Shown here one piece after another: positions 42,911-52,803 of a stretch of 64,000 nucleotides of DNA. Numbering within the stretch: position 1 is the first letter of the stretch; each line of letters opens with the position of its first letter. The stretch spans positions 1,858,501 to 1,922,500 of the forward strand of contig CP072107.1 of NCBI GenBank assembly GCA_022870705.1. Direction: 5' to 3'. Position numbers and translations under genes: made by a program. Under the pieces are notes generated by a model. The model searched no databases. It saw nothing but the letters and a program-made list of their open reading frames with translations, and was not told the origin of the DNA. Source of the DNA: Oscillospiraceae bacterium CM (GTDB taxonomy: Bacteria; Bacillota; Clostridia; Oscillospirales; Oscillospiraceae).

Positions 42911-44242
42911 ATGGCTCTTAAAGGACTCGATATTTTTAAACTGACACCGAAAACAAACTGCAAAGACTGTGGCAACCCGACTTGCATGGCATTTTCCATG
43001 AAGGTCGCACAGGGCGCTTTGTCGATTGACAAATGCCCGCATATGTCCGCAGAAGCCCTAGCAAAGCTCTCCGAAGCGACGGAGCCCCCCATGAAGACGA
43101 TTGCCGTCGGCGACTATAAGCTCGGCGGCGAGACCGTCATGCTCCGCCACGAAAAAACGCTCGTCAACAAAAACCTTTTTGCCCTGCACCTCTCCGCCGC
43201 AATGGACGATGCGACGGTTGACGCCAAAATCGCCGACATGCTCAAGGTTGATTATGAGCGTATCAGCGAGCGCATGATCGTTGAATGCATCTTTGTCGAC
43301 TGCGCCGATGCCACTGCCGACCGCGCCGTTGCCGTTGCTCAAAAAGCGGCAGCCGCTGGCAGAGTCGTCATCATCAGCTCCACAGATACCGCCGTGGCAA
43401 AGGAAGCCGTTGCTGCCGCCGGCAGCGCCGCTGCCGTCCTCGTCGGTGCCAATGCCGCCAACTGTGAGGCCATGAACGCGCTTGCGACAGAAAAGGGTCT
43501 TGTGCTCGGCGTCGTCGGTGCCGACCTTTCCGAGATTCACGATACGATTGCAAAGCTCGAGGCTGCCGGCAACAAAAATCTGATCGTCTGCGTTGGCTCA
43601 TCTTCCATCAAAGAAGCTTATGCCATGGCCGTATCCATCCGCCGCGCCGCTATCAAGGATGACGACCGCACCTTTGGCTATCCGGCCATTGTCAATCTTG
43701 AGAAGCTTGCCCCGGGTGACGCCACTATGCAGGCGGCTCTGGCTTCGCTCTTTACGCTGCGTTACGGCTCCATCATCGTCATGGGCCGTATGACATATGC
43801 CGAGGCGCTCCCGCTTTACGGTCTGCGCCAGAATATCTTCACCGACCCCCAGAAGCCGATGAAGGTCGAGCCCGGCATCTATCCGCTCAACGGTGCCGAC
43901 GAGAACGCCGTGTGCGCCGTCACTGTTGACTTCGCGCTGACATACTTCGTCGTGACTGGCGAAATGGAGCGCTCCGGCGTTCCCGTCAACCTCCTCATCA
44001 CCGACGCTGGCGGTTACTCCGTTCTGACGAGCTGGGCAGCCGGCAAGTTCTCGGCAAACTCTATTGCAAAGTTTATCGAGGAAAACGGCATTGAATCGAA
44101 ACTCAAGAGCCGGACACTGATTCTCCCCGGCAAGGTTGCCGTCTTAAAGGGCGAGCTCGAAGCCAAGCTCCCCGGCTGGAACATTGTTGTTGGCCCCAAC
44201 GAGGCCATTTCGCTTGTCAGATACCTGAAAGATTATAAATAG
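42911..44242 (+). CDS. acsC: Corrinoid iron-sulfur protein large subunit
   Basis: 443 aa (gamma subunit). N-terminal [4Fe-4S] motif NCKDCGNPTCMAFSMKVAQGALSIDKCP, a TIM-barrel centre and a C-terminal B12-binding domain (TDAGGYSVLTSWAAGKFSA). The cluster is used in reductive reactivation of the cobalt, the job of the RACE protein encoded at 28665-30590. It starts 17 nt after acsD. Confidence 0.95.
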   Translation: MALKGLDIFKLTPKTNCKDCGNPTCMAFSMKVAQGALSIDKCPHMSAEALAKLSEATEPPMKTIAVGDYKLGGETVMLRHEKTLVNKNLFALHLSAAMDDATVDAKIADMLKVDYERISERMIVECIFVDCADATADRAVAVAQKAAAAGRVVIISSTDTAVAKEAVAAAGSAAAVLVGANAANCEAMNALATEKGLVLGVVGADLSEIHDTIAKLEAAGNKNLIVCVGSSSIKEAYAMAVSIRRAAIKDDDRTFGYPAIVNLEKLAPGDATMQAALASLFTLRYGSIIVMGRMTYAEALPLYGLRQNIFTDPQKPMKVEPGIYPLNGADENAVCAVTVDFALTYFVVTGEMERSGVPVNLLITDAGGYSVLTSWAAGKFSANSIAKFIEENGIESKLKSRTLILPGKVAVLKGELEAKLPGWNIVVGPNEAISLVRYLKDYK

Positions 44243-44253
44243 GAGGAAGGCTC

Positions 44254-45039
44254 ATGGCCAAATTTATTACTGTCGGTGAACGGATTCACTGCATCTCACC
44301 TTCCATCCGCGAAGCGATGGACACCAGAAATCCCGAGCCGATTTTAAAGCGCGCCAAAGAGCAGATTGACGCCGGCGCAACGTATCTCGACGTCAACATC
44401 GGACCTGCCGAATCCACCGGCGAAGAGCTCATGAAATGGGCTGTCCGCCTCCTTCAGGAGAATTTCGACAATGTCCCCCTCTGCCTCGACACCGCCAACA
44501 AGAAGGCAATCGAAGCCGGTATCTCCGTCTATAACCGCGCGAAGGGCAAGCCGATCATCAACTCCGCCGACGCGGGTGACCGCATTGAGAACATCGACCT
44601 CGCGGCCGCTAACGACGCCATCTGCTTTGCGCTATGCTCCAAGGCGGGTATCTCCAAGGATAACGACGAGCGCATGATGTACTGCCAGGAGATGCTCGAG
44701 CGCGGCATGGGCCTCGGCATGGACCCCACGGATCTGTGGTTTGACCCGCTGTTCCTTGTCGTCAAGGGCATGCAGGACAAGCAGATGGAAGTGCTTGAGT
44801 TTGTCAAGATGTGCTCGGATATGGGCCTTTCCACAACGGGCGGCCTGTCGAATATTTCAAACGGTATGCCCAAGCACATCCGCCCCATTATGGACTCGGC
44901 TATGGTTGCCATGGCGATCATGAATGGCCTCACGAGCGCCATCGTCAATCCGTGCGACCTGCGCCTGATGGAGACCATCAAGTCCTGTGACATTATCCGT
45001 GGCGACAATCTCTACGCGGACAGCTATCTCGAAGTCTAA
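44254..45039 (+). CDS. acsE: Methyltetrahydrofolate:corrinoid iron-sulfur protein methyltransferase
   Basis: 261 aa, pterin-binding TIM barrel: FITVGERIHCISPSI, GATYLDVNIGPAESTGEE, LCLDTANKKAIEAGI and PIINSADAG hold the substrate folate. It transfers the methyl group of CH3-H4folate to AcsCD. Last gene of the operon, closed by a strong terminator. The folate-side enzymes of the pathway (formate-H4folate ligase, FolD, MetF) are not in this window. Confidence 0.95.
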   Translation: MAKFITVGERIHCISPSIREAMDTRNPEPILKRAKEQIDAGATYLDVNIGPAESTGEELMKWAVRLLQENFDNVPLCLDTANKKAIEAGISVYNRAKGKPIINSADAGDRIENIDLAAANDAICFALCSKAGISKDNDERMMYCQEMLERGMGLGMDPTDLWFDPLFLVVKGMQDKQMEVLEFVKMCSDMGLSTTGGLSNISNGMPKHIRPIMDSAMVAMAIMNGLTSAIVNPCDLRLMETIKSCDIIRGDNLYADSYLEV

Positions 45040-45059
45040 CTTCATTTAAAAAAGCATCA

Positions 45060-45090
45060 GACCGGCGGGATTTCCCGCCGGTCTCGTTTT
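45060..45090 (+). terminator. Terminator of the CODH/ACS operon
   Basis: 11-bp perfect stem (45060-45070 with 45073-45083), then TCGTTTT. Confidence 0.88.
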
Positions 45091-45159
45091 ACAGAAGAAT
45101 GCTTGATACACCAAGTCGCCGCTTTAGCGGCTCTTGACGGATAACCGGAGTGAACAATT

Positions 45160-46206
45160 GTGGCAGAAAAATTGCTGAATATCGATTCGTCGCTAACACC
45201 GCTTCTCTTGGCGTGGTATGATGAAAACGCGCGGGCCCTCCCATGGCGGGCTGACCGCGACCCCTACCGCGTGTGGGTTTCCGAAATGATGCTTCAGCAG
45301 ACGGGTGTTGCTGTTGTAAATCTGTATTACCCGCGCTTTTTAGAGGCGTTTCCAACGGTGGCGGCGCTGGCCGATGCTGATGAGGACACTGTTTTAAAGT
45401 TATGGGAAGGCCTCGGTTATTATTCGCGGGCCAGAAACATGCATCAAGCGGCCAAACGCCTTGTTTCTGAATGTGGCGGCGTTTTTCCTGATACAACAGA
45501 GGACCTTTTAAAGCTCCCCGGTATCGGCACTTATACGGCCGGTGCCATCGCCTCGATTTGCTTTAACAAGCCGGAGCCCGCTGTGGACGGCAACGTCGTC
45601 CGTGTGATCTCGCGTCTTGACGCGCTCAGCGACCCGGACCCCGCTGCGCTCAAAAAAAGGATTGCCCAAGGCCTCCGCCCATATTATGATACAAAACGCT
45701 GCGGTGATTTGACGCAGGCTCTTATGGAGCTTGGCGCTTTAATCTGCGTGCCGAACGGGACACCGACCTGTTCTCTCTGCCCTGTCGGGGCACTGTGCAA
45801 GGCTTATCGTGATAAAACGGTGCACTTATTTCCGAAAAGGGCGCAAAAACCTGCCAAAAAAACAATGAATCTCACGGTGTTTGTCTTAACATGCGACGGG
45901 CAGACGGCGCTTCGCCGCCGTGATGACGGCGGCCTGCTCGGCGGGCTCTGGGAGCTGCCAAACGTTCCCGAGGCGCTCGGTGACAGCGCCGCCGTCGAAC
46001 AGGCGGCGTCATGGGGTGTTAAACCCTCGTCTCTTTTAAGATCAGTGCGGAAATCGCATGTTTTTACCCATATCCGCTGGGATATGACGGCCTATTACAT
46101 TGACTGCCGAGAGAAAAATGCACTTTTCACATGGGCGCAAGACAGTGACATGGCGTCTTTTTACCCCCTGCCAACGGCGTTCAAAAAGTTTTTAATGCAG
46201 CCTTGA
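45160..46206 (+). CDS. mutY: A/G-specific adenine glycosylase
   Basis: 348 aa, GTG start with CGGAG 9 nt upstream. HhH-GPD glycosylase: catalytic region SEMMLQQTGV, helix-hairpin-helix LPGIGTYTAGAI, catalytic Asp in VDGNVVRV, and the iron-sulfur loop C-x6-C-x2-C-x5-C (CVPNGTPTCSLCPVGALC). The C-terminal NUDIX-like domain (about 225-345) recognises 8-oxoguanine. It removes adenine mispaired with 8-oxoG. Confidence 0.95.
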   Translation: MAEKLLNIDSSLTPLLLAWYDENARALPWRADRDPYRVWVSEMMLQQTGVAVVNLYYPRFLEAFPTVAALADADEDTVLKLWEGLGYYSRARNMHQAAKRLVSECGGVFPDTTEDLLKLPGIGTYTAGAIASICFNKPEPAVDGNVVRVISRLDALSDPDPAALKKRIAQGLRPYYDTKRCGDLTQALMELGALICVPNGTPTCSLCPVGALCKAYRDKTVHLFPKRAQKPAKKTMNLTVFVLTCDGQTALRRRDDGGLLGGLWELPNVPEALGDSAAVEQAASWGVKPSSLLRSVRKSHVFTHIRWDMTAYYIDCREKNALFTWAQDSDMASFYPLPTAFKKFLMQP

Positions 46207-46335
46207 GCATCATTTGCGTCTGCTTCGTCCAATTATAATAGGGCGTTAAATTATTCTTTACATTTACCGGCAATATCAGTAATATTGTACCGTCAGAGTG
46301 TATTTTTTCGCCTGATCAAAACGGGAGATGATGCC

Positions 46336-47079
46336 ATGCTTGAAGCCGTCGGCCTGAGAAAATCATACAACAAGCAGACCGTATTGAAAGACGTCACTTT
46401 TTCCCTCGCACGCGGCCGCATTTTAGGTATTCTCGGCCCTAACGGTGCGGGCAAGACAACGTTAATGAAAATCCTGGCCCTCATTGCGCGGCCGGACGCC
46501 GGAGCACTCAAACTTGCCGGTCGTGACGCCATTGCCGAGCGCCGCCGTGTCCTGCCGGGAATCGGCTATGTACCGCAGGACGTGGCGCTGTTTGAAGAAC
46601 TGACGGTTCGTGATAACCTGATGTGCTGGTCCTCTAAACCCTTTGGCAAAGCCAGGGCGCAGGCGGAGCGGCTGATTGATGAGCTCTGTTTGTCATCGTT
46701 TGCCCTAAAACCGGTTTCCGCTCTCTCCGGCGGGATGAAGCGCCGCGTCAATCTCGCCGTGGCAATGCTCGACGAACCGGCGCTTTTGATCCTTGACGAG
46801 CCGCTTGTCGGTGTTGACATTGAGCAGCGGCGGCAAATTGCGTCGGTCCTTAAAAAACTGTCTCAAGACGGCGTGACCCAAATCATTGCAAGCCATCACA
46901 TCGATGAAATGATGCCGCTGGCCGACGACATCATGGTCATGAAGGACGGCGCCATCCTTTTTCGCGGCCCAGCCGGTACGCTTTTTGATATGCGCAACAG
47001 CAGCGGCACCGCCGTTACCCTTGAAGAAGTTGTTTTAGATATTCTGCATTCAAAATTTAAAGGAGAGTGTGCTCAATGA
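46336..47079 (+). CDS. ABC transporter ATPase
   Basis: 247 aa from ATG 46336 (GGGAG upstream). Walker A GPNGAGKTTLM, signature LSGGMKRRVNLA, Walker B LLILDEPLVGVD. CcmA/drug-exporter type. Together with the two permease genes downstream it forms an ABC-2 type exporter. Its stop overlaps the start of the lipoprotein gene (ATGA). Confidence 0.92.
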   Translation: MLEAVGLRKSYNKQTVLKDVTFSLARGRILGILGPNGAGKTTLMKILALIARPDAGALKLAGRDAIAERRRVLPGIGYVPQDVALFEELTVRDNLMCWSSKPFGKARAQAERLIDELCLSSFALKPVSALSGGMKRRVNLAVAMLDEPALLILDEPLVGVDIEQRRQIASVLKKLSQDGVTQIIASHHIDEMMPLADDIMVMKDGAILFRGPAGTLFDMRNSSGTAVTLEEVVLDILHSKFKGECAQ

Positions 47080-48689
47080 AAAAATTTAATTTTTTGATGC
47101 CCGCATGCGCCTTGCTTCTGATCGTTGCCCTTCTTGCCGGCTGCGGCAAAAAAACGGCGACAAGTAAAGCACCTGACGCCCCGCCGCAAAAAGTTTTCGT
47201 CGACGGTGCTAAAACGCTTCTGTCAACCGATTTTAACAATCTCCTCACCGAAAAGGAGGACGGCACATCTGTTCTCGGTCTGACCTCCGATTTTTATAAC
47301 GACCTGGACAATACCTCCAATCAGACGGCGATTAATCTGTCTATCGGCAATCTCTCGGCTAATGGAGAGACCTTGAGCGAGTCTGCCAATTTGGCGCTTG
47401 ATATCGCGCACAATCAAGACAGCGGCGATTCTTCGCTTGAGCTGTCTGGCGGCGTCGGGACAGATATCAACGTATCCGGCGGCATTTACGTCAAAAACGG
47501 CGTTGCGCTGTTAAAAACGACCTCTGCCGACAAGAAAATCGTTCAGTATCAGCTCCCCAGCACGACCGATAAATCCCTGACAGGCGTCTTATCCACCCTT
47601 GCAAGCGGCATTTTGTCCGACGCGGGTGAAGCGGCTTCCACGCAGAGTGCCCAAGAGGACCGCGCCGATTTTGCCGCGCGCCTGCTTGACCCATGGATGA
47701 CGGAAACGACAGCGCAGGACTATACGGATGGGACTCAGACAAAAAACCTGCTGGGCAGCGATGTGACGCTGCGTGCCATCACACTGAACATGAGCGGCCA
47801 GCGCGCTTACGACTTCGTTTTGAAAAATGTGCAGCTGCTTGATACGGATGAGACGTTTGCCGACACAAGCGGAACGCTTGGCATGCTGACATCTCTCACA
47901 TCAACGGACCTTCAGAATATTATTTCAAACGGCAGCACTGCCTCTGCCACATCGATGACGACAGAGCTGCTCGACGAGCTGAAAGCACTGACCCCAGATG
48001 AAATCGCGGCCTCGTCGTTTAAGATGACCGTTCTATTCGACGGCGACAAGGCCATCGGTATGACAATTGATACCTCGACGACAGCAAAATCCTATAAGGT
48101 CAACTACATCTCCTACCAAAAAGGGTTAGAGCACCAAGTGAACATGAGCATGCAGGACATAAGCGGCGCCACCATGACCATGGACCTGACAAAGCTTAAA
48201 GCCGGCGGCGACTCCTATAATGTCTCCATGACCTCAACGTCCTTGGATGAAACAGGCGCGCAGACCATGAGCAGCACGTATACAGGGACGACAACGGAAA
48301 ACGCCTCGACGCAGGATTTCACCGGCAAGTTTTCGCTCAATGCCGCCATGAAGGATGACAGCGGCACGCCGCAGAATATCGTCGCCAGCGGGGATATTTC
48401 GTATAAGCTGACAAAGACAGGCAACACCGGCTATACCTGCACCGGGTCATTGGGCTTGTCCCTTTCAGCCGCCGGTGATACCATCTCCATGACGCTCGGT
48501 ATTGATGCCGATATGAAAAAATCAAACGACGTGACGATTACGCCGCCGATGTTTTTAGAGAGCAATATAGCCCCCGTGACGGATCTGCAGTCACTTTGCG
48601 ACGCGCTCGGCCTCGACTACTCGAGTTATTCCGGCAAAAGTGACTCCCTTAAGGTCGCAATGTTAATCGGCCTTTTGCTGGCGCAGTAA
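47076..48689 (+). CDS. Large lipoprotein of unknown function within an ABC-2 exporter operon
   Basis: 537 aa. Signal peptide (about residues 1-22) with lipobox LLAGC, then a long Thr/Ser/Asp-rich, beta-strand-like exported part with repeated short blocks such as TTDLTKL/MTMDLTKLK and DISGATMTMD. No family recognised. The start ATG 47076 overlaps the ATPase stop, and the permease gene follows 10 nt after, so the protein is probably a partner of the transporter, perhaps a substrate-capture or sensing subunit. Confidence 0.75.
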   Translation: MKKFNFLMPACALLLIVALLAGCGKKTATSKAPDAPPQKVFVDGAKTLLSTDFNNLLTEKEDGTSVLGLTSDFYNDLDNTSNQTAINLSIGNLSANGETLSESANLALDIAHNQDSGDSSLELSGGVGTDINVSGGIYVKNGVALLKTTSADKKIVQYQLPSTTDKSLTGVLSTLASGILSDAGEAASTQSAQEDRADFAARLLDPWMTETTAQDYTDGTQTKNLLGSDVTLRAITLNMSGQRAYDFVLKNVQLLDTDETFADTSGTLGMLTSLTSTDLQNIISNGSTASATSMTTELLDELKALTPDEIAASSFKMTVLFDGDKAIGMTIDTSTTAKSYKVNYISYQKGLEHQVNMSMQDISGATMTMDLTKLKAGGDSYNVSMTSTSLDETGAQTMSSTYTGTTTENASTQDFTGKFSLNAAMKDDSGTPQNIVASGDISYKLTKTGNTGYTCTGSLGLSLSAAGDTISMTLGIDADMKKSNDVTITPPMFLESNIAPVTDLQSLCDALGLDYSSYSGKSDSLKVAMLIGLLLAQ

Positions 48690-48699
48690 CTGGCTTTTA

Positions 48700-49920
48700 A
48701 TGGGCAGATTTTTTCGATGTGACCTCAAACGAATCTTTACAAGCCGTGCGACGGTGATTTTATGCCTTGTCGTACCGCTCGTTGTCATGCTGCTTTTTGC
48801 CTCTGTCCTCGCACCGCTTCTTGTCACGCGGGCGCGTGTTTCCGTCAGCTGCTTTGTCATCTGCAATGACGACGGCACGGACCCCTCCGTTAAATTCATT
48901 GACTATGTCGCCAATTCCAAAGCCTTCAAAGGCGTCGTCACCATCTCCAGCGTCAAAACACTTGACGAGGGGCTCTCACTCATCGATGCGGACAAAGTAT
49001 CAGGCATGCTTTACATCCCCAGCCATTTTTATGATGACCTGAGCGCCGGAAAAAGTGTGCAGCTTCAAATTTACGGCAACACGTATCATACGCTGGAGTG
49101 CGCGCTTGTTCTCACAGCCGTTGAAACAGCCCTCAACACCGTCGGCCGCGCGCAGAACGCGCTTGGTGCCGTGCGTGATTATGCCCTGTCAGTCGGTGCC
49201 GACGCCGGGCAGACAGACGCCTTTTACAACAGGCTTTTAGATCTCGGCATTTCCGTCGTGACGAACCGAAAGGCTGTTTTAGGTCAAACCGGCTTTGTTT
49301 CTGCAGCTGGAGACTATCTCCCGGCTGAGCTGTGCCTGTCTGCCATGCTGACGTGGTTTCTCTCGCTCGCCATGCTGCCGCTCACAGCGTTTTCAGCCGC
49401 CGATTTTTCCGAATCCGTCCTTCAACGCGTTGTGCGCTCGCGCGGTATGCGTCGTAAATTTCTGCTCGCCCGGCTTTTTTCCGGTGCCCTGTTTTTGCTC
49501 ATCGTCGCGTTTCTCGTCTTCCCTGTCGGCATCGGGGCGTCAAGCCTGACGCGATTATTCAGCGGAAATCTGTTGGCGCTGTTCGGTGCTATGGGGCTGC
49601 TGGCGCTGACATTTTCCGCCCTGTCTCTCAGTCTGTCGGCCTGGATTCCGAACAGAGATACGGCTGTGTGGATTGGTTTTTGGCTGATTGTCGCCTTCGC
49701 CGCCGTCGGTGGTGCCATCTTGCCCGAAAGCATGCTGCCGCGCTGGGCAGCCGCCGTCGGCCAATGGTCACCGCTGCGCGCCGCCGTCCGGCTGCTCGGC
49801 AGCACGATCTTTAAATTTGATAGTGCCGCTTACCCCTTTGACATGCTGAAAACGGCTCTGTGGTGCCTATTCGGTCTGGCAGGGGCTTTCACGGGCTTTT
49901 TGAGGAGGTCATCTGTCTGA
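48700..49920 (+). CDS. ABC-2 type transporter permease, first subunit
   Basis: 406 aa. N-terminal membrane helix, a large extracytoplasmic loop (about residues 45-210) and five to six C-terminal helices, the YhgE/ABC2_membrane_3 layout. It should pair with the next permease and the ATPase at 46336. Substrate unknown. Confidence 0.85.
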   Translation: MGRFFRCDLKRIFTSRATVILCLVVPLVVMLLFASVLAPLLVTRARVSVSCFVICNDDGTDPSVKFIDYVANSKAFKGVVTISSVKTLDEGLSLIDADKVSGMLYIPSHFYDDLSAGKSVQLQIYGNTYHTLECALVLTAVETALNTVGRAQNALGAVRDYALSVGADAGQTDAFYNRLLDLGISVVTNRKAVLGQTGFVSAAGDYLPAELCLSAMLTWFLSLAMLPLTAFSAADFSESVLQRVVRSRGMRRKFLLARLFSGALFLLIVAFLVFPVGIGASSLTRLFSGNLLALFGAMGLLALTFSALSLSLSAWIPNRDTAVWIGFWLIVAFAAVGGAILPESMLPRWAAAVGQWSPLRAAVRLLGSTIFKFDSAAYPFDMLKTALWCLFGLAGAFTGFLRRSSV

Positions 49921-49934
49921 TATATCTTTTCAAA

Positions 49935-51110
49935 ATGTTTCAAATCCGGTGGAAGGCCTCCATCCGTCAGGTACACGTTTGGGTTTTTATTCTCGTCGCC
50001 GCCGGGGCGGCGCTCGTTCCAGCTCTCTCCAGCCGATACGTCTCACAGACGCGTTTGCCCATCGGCCTCGTGAATGAAGACGGGGGTAGCTTATCGGAAA
50101 GCCTCTTGCAGTTTCTTAGCGATTACAACGACACCGTGACGGTCTATACCTACCCGCGGGAGAAAGCACTGCGCTATCTGGCCATGGGCCGCCTTGAAGC
50201 CGTCTTCGTCATTCATACCGATTTCACTGAAAAGCTCCGGCTTGGCGCGTATGAAGGCCTGCTGACGCAGTACACCGCACCGAGCGCAACCGCCGCAGCC
50301 ACGCTCAGTGAAACGGTTATCAACAGCGTTCTCACCGTCTGGATCGAAGAACGGGCTTTTATCGAGCTTGACAGCTACCTCTCCAGCCAGGGCATCGCCA
50401 TGACCGCAGAGCAAACAGCAGCCCTGCGTGAAAAATTTGATACGCTTCTCCACGGCCATAACACGGTAACGGTCAAAAGTCATATTCCGGCACCGCCGGA
50501 AATGCGGTCACAAAGCGTCATTTTATTATCATGCGCTTGGTATGCGGCCTTCTCGTCGCTCTTCATCATTGCCAGCGCCGGTTGGGTTATGGCAACGCGC
50601 CGCAAAGCGCTCGGCGAGCGGATGCATGCTATTGGTATCAGCCCTGCCAGCGCGTATACTGGCTCTGCTCTGGCGATTATTGCCCTGTCGCTCGGCGGCT
50701 GGTGCCTGTCCGGCATCGTGCTGGCACTTTTGGGGTACGGCAGTTTTTCTGTCGCCTTGTATCTGCTCCTCCCCTTAGCGCTTTACATGGCGGGCATTAT
50801 GGGCCTTACGCTTTTCTTGGCGTCCTGCCTGTCAAAAACAGTTCAACTGATGCTGATTGCGCCGGTCTTCACAATCACGCAGGGTGTTCTATGCGGCATG
50901 CTTTTCACGTTGCCGCCCTGGGCGGGGACACTGCTCTTCCTGTCCAGCGTGCTCCCCGGCCGCTTTTTCATGCTGGCTGCCGATGCGCTATTTGGCGGTG
51001 GGAGCGTCATGAACTTTTTATGGCTTGCGCTCTGCTCTGCCGCCTGGCTTGTGCTAAGTGGGCTCGCGGTGACCGTCTCAAACCGGCCAAAGGCGCTCAA
51101 AAGCGCTTGA
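49935..51110 (+). CDS. ABC-2 type transporter permease, second subunit
   Basis: 391 aa if started at ATG 49935. GAGGAGG at 49902-49908 is too far from that ATG (26 nt) and well placed for a CTG at 49917, which would overlap the previous stop; a non-standard start or reinitiation is possible. N-terminal helix, extracytoplasmic domain, five or six C-terminal helices as in the preceding permease, to which it is distantly similar. Confidence 0.82.
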   Translation: MFQIRWKASIRQVHVWVFILVAAGAALVPALSSRYVSQTRLPIGLVNEDGGSLSESLLQFLSDYNDTVTVYTYPREKALRYLAMGRLEAVFVIHTDFTEKLRLGAYEGLLTQYTAPSATAAATLSETVINSVLTVWIEERAFIELDSYLSSQGIAMTAEQTAALREKFDTLLHGHNTVTVKSHIPAPPEMRSQSVILLSCAWYAAFSSLFIIASAGWVMATRRKALGERMHAIGISPASAYTGSALAIIALSLGGWCLSGIVLALLGYGSFSVALYLLLPLALYMAGIMGLTLFLASCLSKTVQLMLIAPVFTITQGVLCGMLFTLPPWAGTLLFLSSVLPGRFFMLAADALFGGGSVMNFLWLALCSAAWLVLSGLAVTVSNRPKALKSA

Positions 51111-51124
51111 ATAACAGCAGCTCA

Positions 51125-51170
51125 AAAACCCGCAGCACACGCCACAAAAGCCGTGTATTGCGGGTTTTCT
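51125..51170 (+). terminator. Terminator of the ABC exporter operon
   Basis: 17-bp stem with two mismatches (51125-51141 with 51152-51168); ends in TTTTCT. Confidence 0.8.
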
Positions 51171-51512
51171 AACCAAAGATGTGCTCTGTGATCATTTTTC
51201 TTATCTTACTCGCCTCTGAAGGCAATGTGATTTTGTAAGCACAGGCGCTGCGCGGCGAACCGGCCTGCCGCGGCTGCGCCCGGCAAGCCGCCGGGCGGCA
51301 GTGTCCACATCCCCGCCATGATAAAATTCTCAAGGCCGGGGAGGACGCCGGGATAATACCGGGGCACATCCCTATCGTTCTTGACCCACGTCATCCAGGA
51401 CCCGCGCCAGGCGTTGCAGTAGCGCGCATACGTCATGGGCGTGACGACGTCTGTCACCTCAATTTTTCCTTCGATCGCGGGATAACATTTTGTGACCTCT
51501 GAGATGGCGTCT

Positions 51513-51524
51513 TTTAACAGTTTT
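51513..51524. repeat. Target site duplication, IS30 copy 2, left
   Basis: TTTAACAGTTTT, repeated at 52804-52815. Confidence 0.92.
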
Positions 51525-52803
51525 CATAAATTGCAAGTGCAAATTGAACACCCCGAGGCAAAATCGTTCCCATCAATTAACCTTGGACACAGATGGTGCC
51601 GCAGGCGCTGTCTGTGCCAAGGTTGTCGCAGCCGTCAGGCTGCGTATTCGGAATCAAGAAAGGCTTCAAATAGTTCCTCTGGCGTGTGGTATCCGAGCTT
51701 CTTCCGGGGTCGCCCATTTAACTCATCAGCAGCGGACAGGATGTCCTCGTCTGTATACTGCTCAATAGATGTTCCCTTTGGAACGAAGGTCCGGAACAGT
51801 CCATTATGCCTTTCGTTCTGAGGACGTTCCCAAGAGCTGTATGGGTGGGCAAAGTAGATCTGGGAACCCCAAGCCTCGACTTCTGCAAAGTCGGCGAACT
51901 CGCTGCCGTTGTCTACGGTAATCGTCTTAAAAATCTGTGAAAAACGTTCCCCGTACTCAGCGCGTAGGCTTTTCATGGCAGACATCACCGCATCACTGGT
52001 CTTTCCGGGAATACGAATGGCGATGTAGTGCTCGGTCTTCTTCTCCAGCAGAGAGAGTACAACTGCCTCTTTCCCAGCTCGTTTTCCAACCACGGTGTCG
52101 CCCTCCCAGTGGCCGCCTTCTATACGAAGGGAAGCGATCTCAGGACGGGCGGAAATGCTTGTGCCGTAGTGCTTTTTGTTTTCCCTGCCCCTGGCCTTTC
52201 GGGTGCTGCGTTTTAAGGCTTCCGGCAGTTCGGTCGGCGTGATGGGAAGCAAGCCTGCCCAGACCATGTTGTACAGAGTGCGGGTACAAACCATCTGATC
52301 TTCACTGTACAAACGCTGTCGCTTCGCATATCCGCAGCAGGAATCCAGCGACCACTTGTGTTCCCGGATCTGCTTGACTACCCAGTCAATGAAAGTCTTG
52401 CAGGAGCCTGCTTTGAGGGGCTTGACACAAGCCCTTCGATTAGCCTTGTAGATGGCCTCGCCGAGTTTCGGAGAATAGCCAGGTGCTTGGCCCCTGTTGC
52501 TCTTCCGTGTCGGTGTACCTCGCCTTAACTCGTATGAGATGGTGGACGGTGAACAGCCAATGTTTCGGGCGATGCCGCGTACGCCAAGTCCCTGCTTCAA
52601 GAGGGCTTTGACAGCACCACGATCTTCCAAGCTCAAGTGTTGCCCTTTCTTGCGTTCTGCGCTGACTGTGATAGAATCATTGTTATCCATAGTGATTGTA
52701 TCCTTTCGGTGGCAGATGTTGTGTAGGAACTACATTTTACCACGAAGAATAATCACTATGGATTTTTCTGTTCAAGTGTTCAATTTCATTTTACAATCAA
52801 CCT
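51525..52803 (-). mobile_element. IS30-family insertion sequence, copy 2 (1279 bp)
   Basis: Same length, ends and orientation as copy 1 at 34240-35518. Inserted in codon sequence of the FAD oxidoreductase gene with a 12-bp target duplication. Confidence 0.95.
51635..52690 (-). CDS. IS30-family transposase
   Basis: 351 aa, same sequence as the transposase at 34350-35405, with HTH and DDE motifs intact. Confidence 0.95.
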   Translation of the reverse strand: MDNNDSITVSAERKKGQHLSLEDRGAVKALLKQGLGVRGIARNIGCSPSTISYELRRGTPTRKSNRGQAPGYSPKLGEAIYKANRRACVKPLKAGSCKTFIDWVVKQIREHKWSLDSCCGYAKRQRLYSEDQMVCTRTLYNMVWAGLLPITPTELPEALKRSTRKARGRENKKHYGTSISARPEIASLRIEGGHWEGDTVVGKRAGKEAVVLSLLEKKTEHYIAIRIPGKTSDAVMSAMKSLRAEYGERFSQIFKTITVDNGSEFADFAEVEAWGSQIYFAHPYSSWERPQNERHNGLFRTFVPKGTSIEQYTDEDILSAADELNGRPRKKLGYHTPEELFEAFLDSEYAA

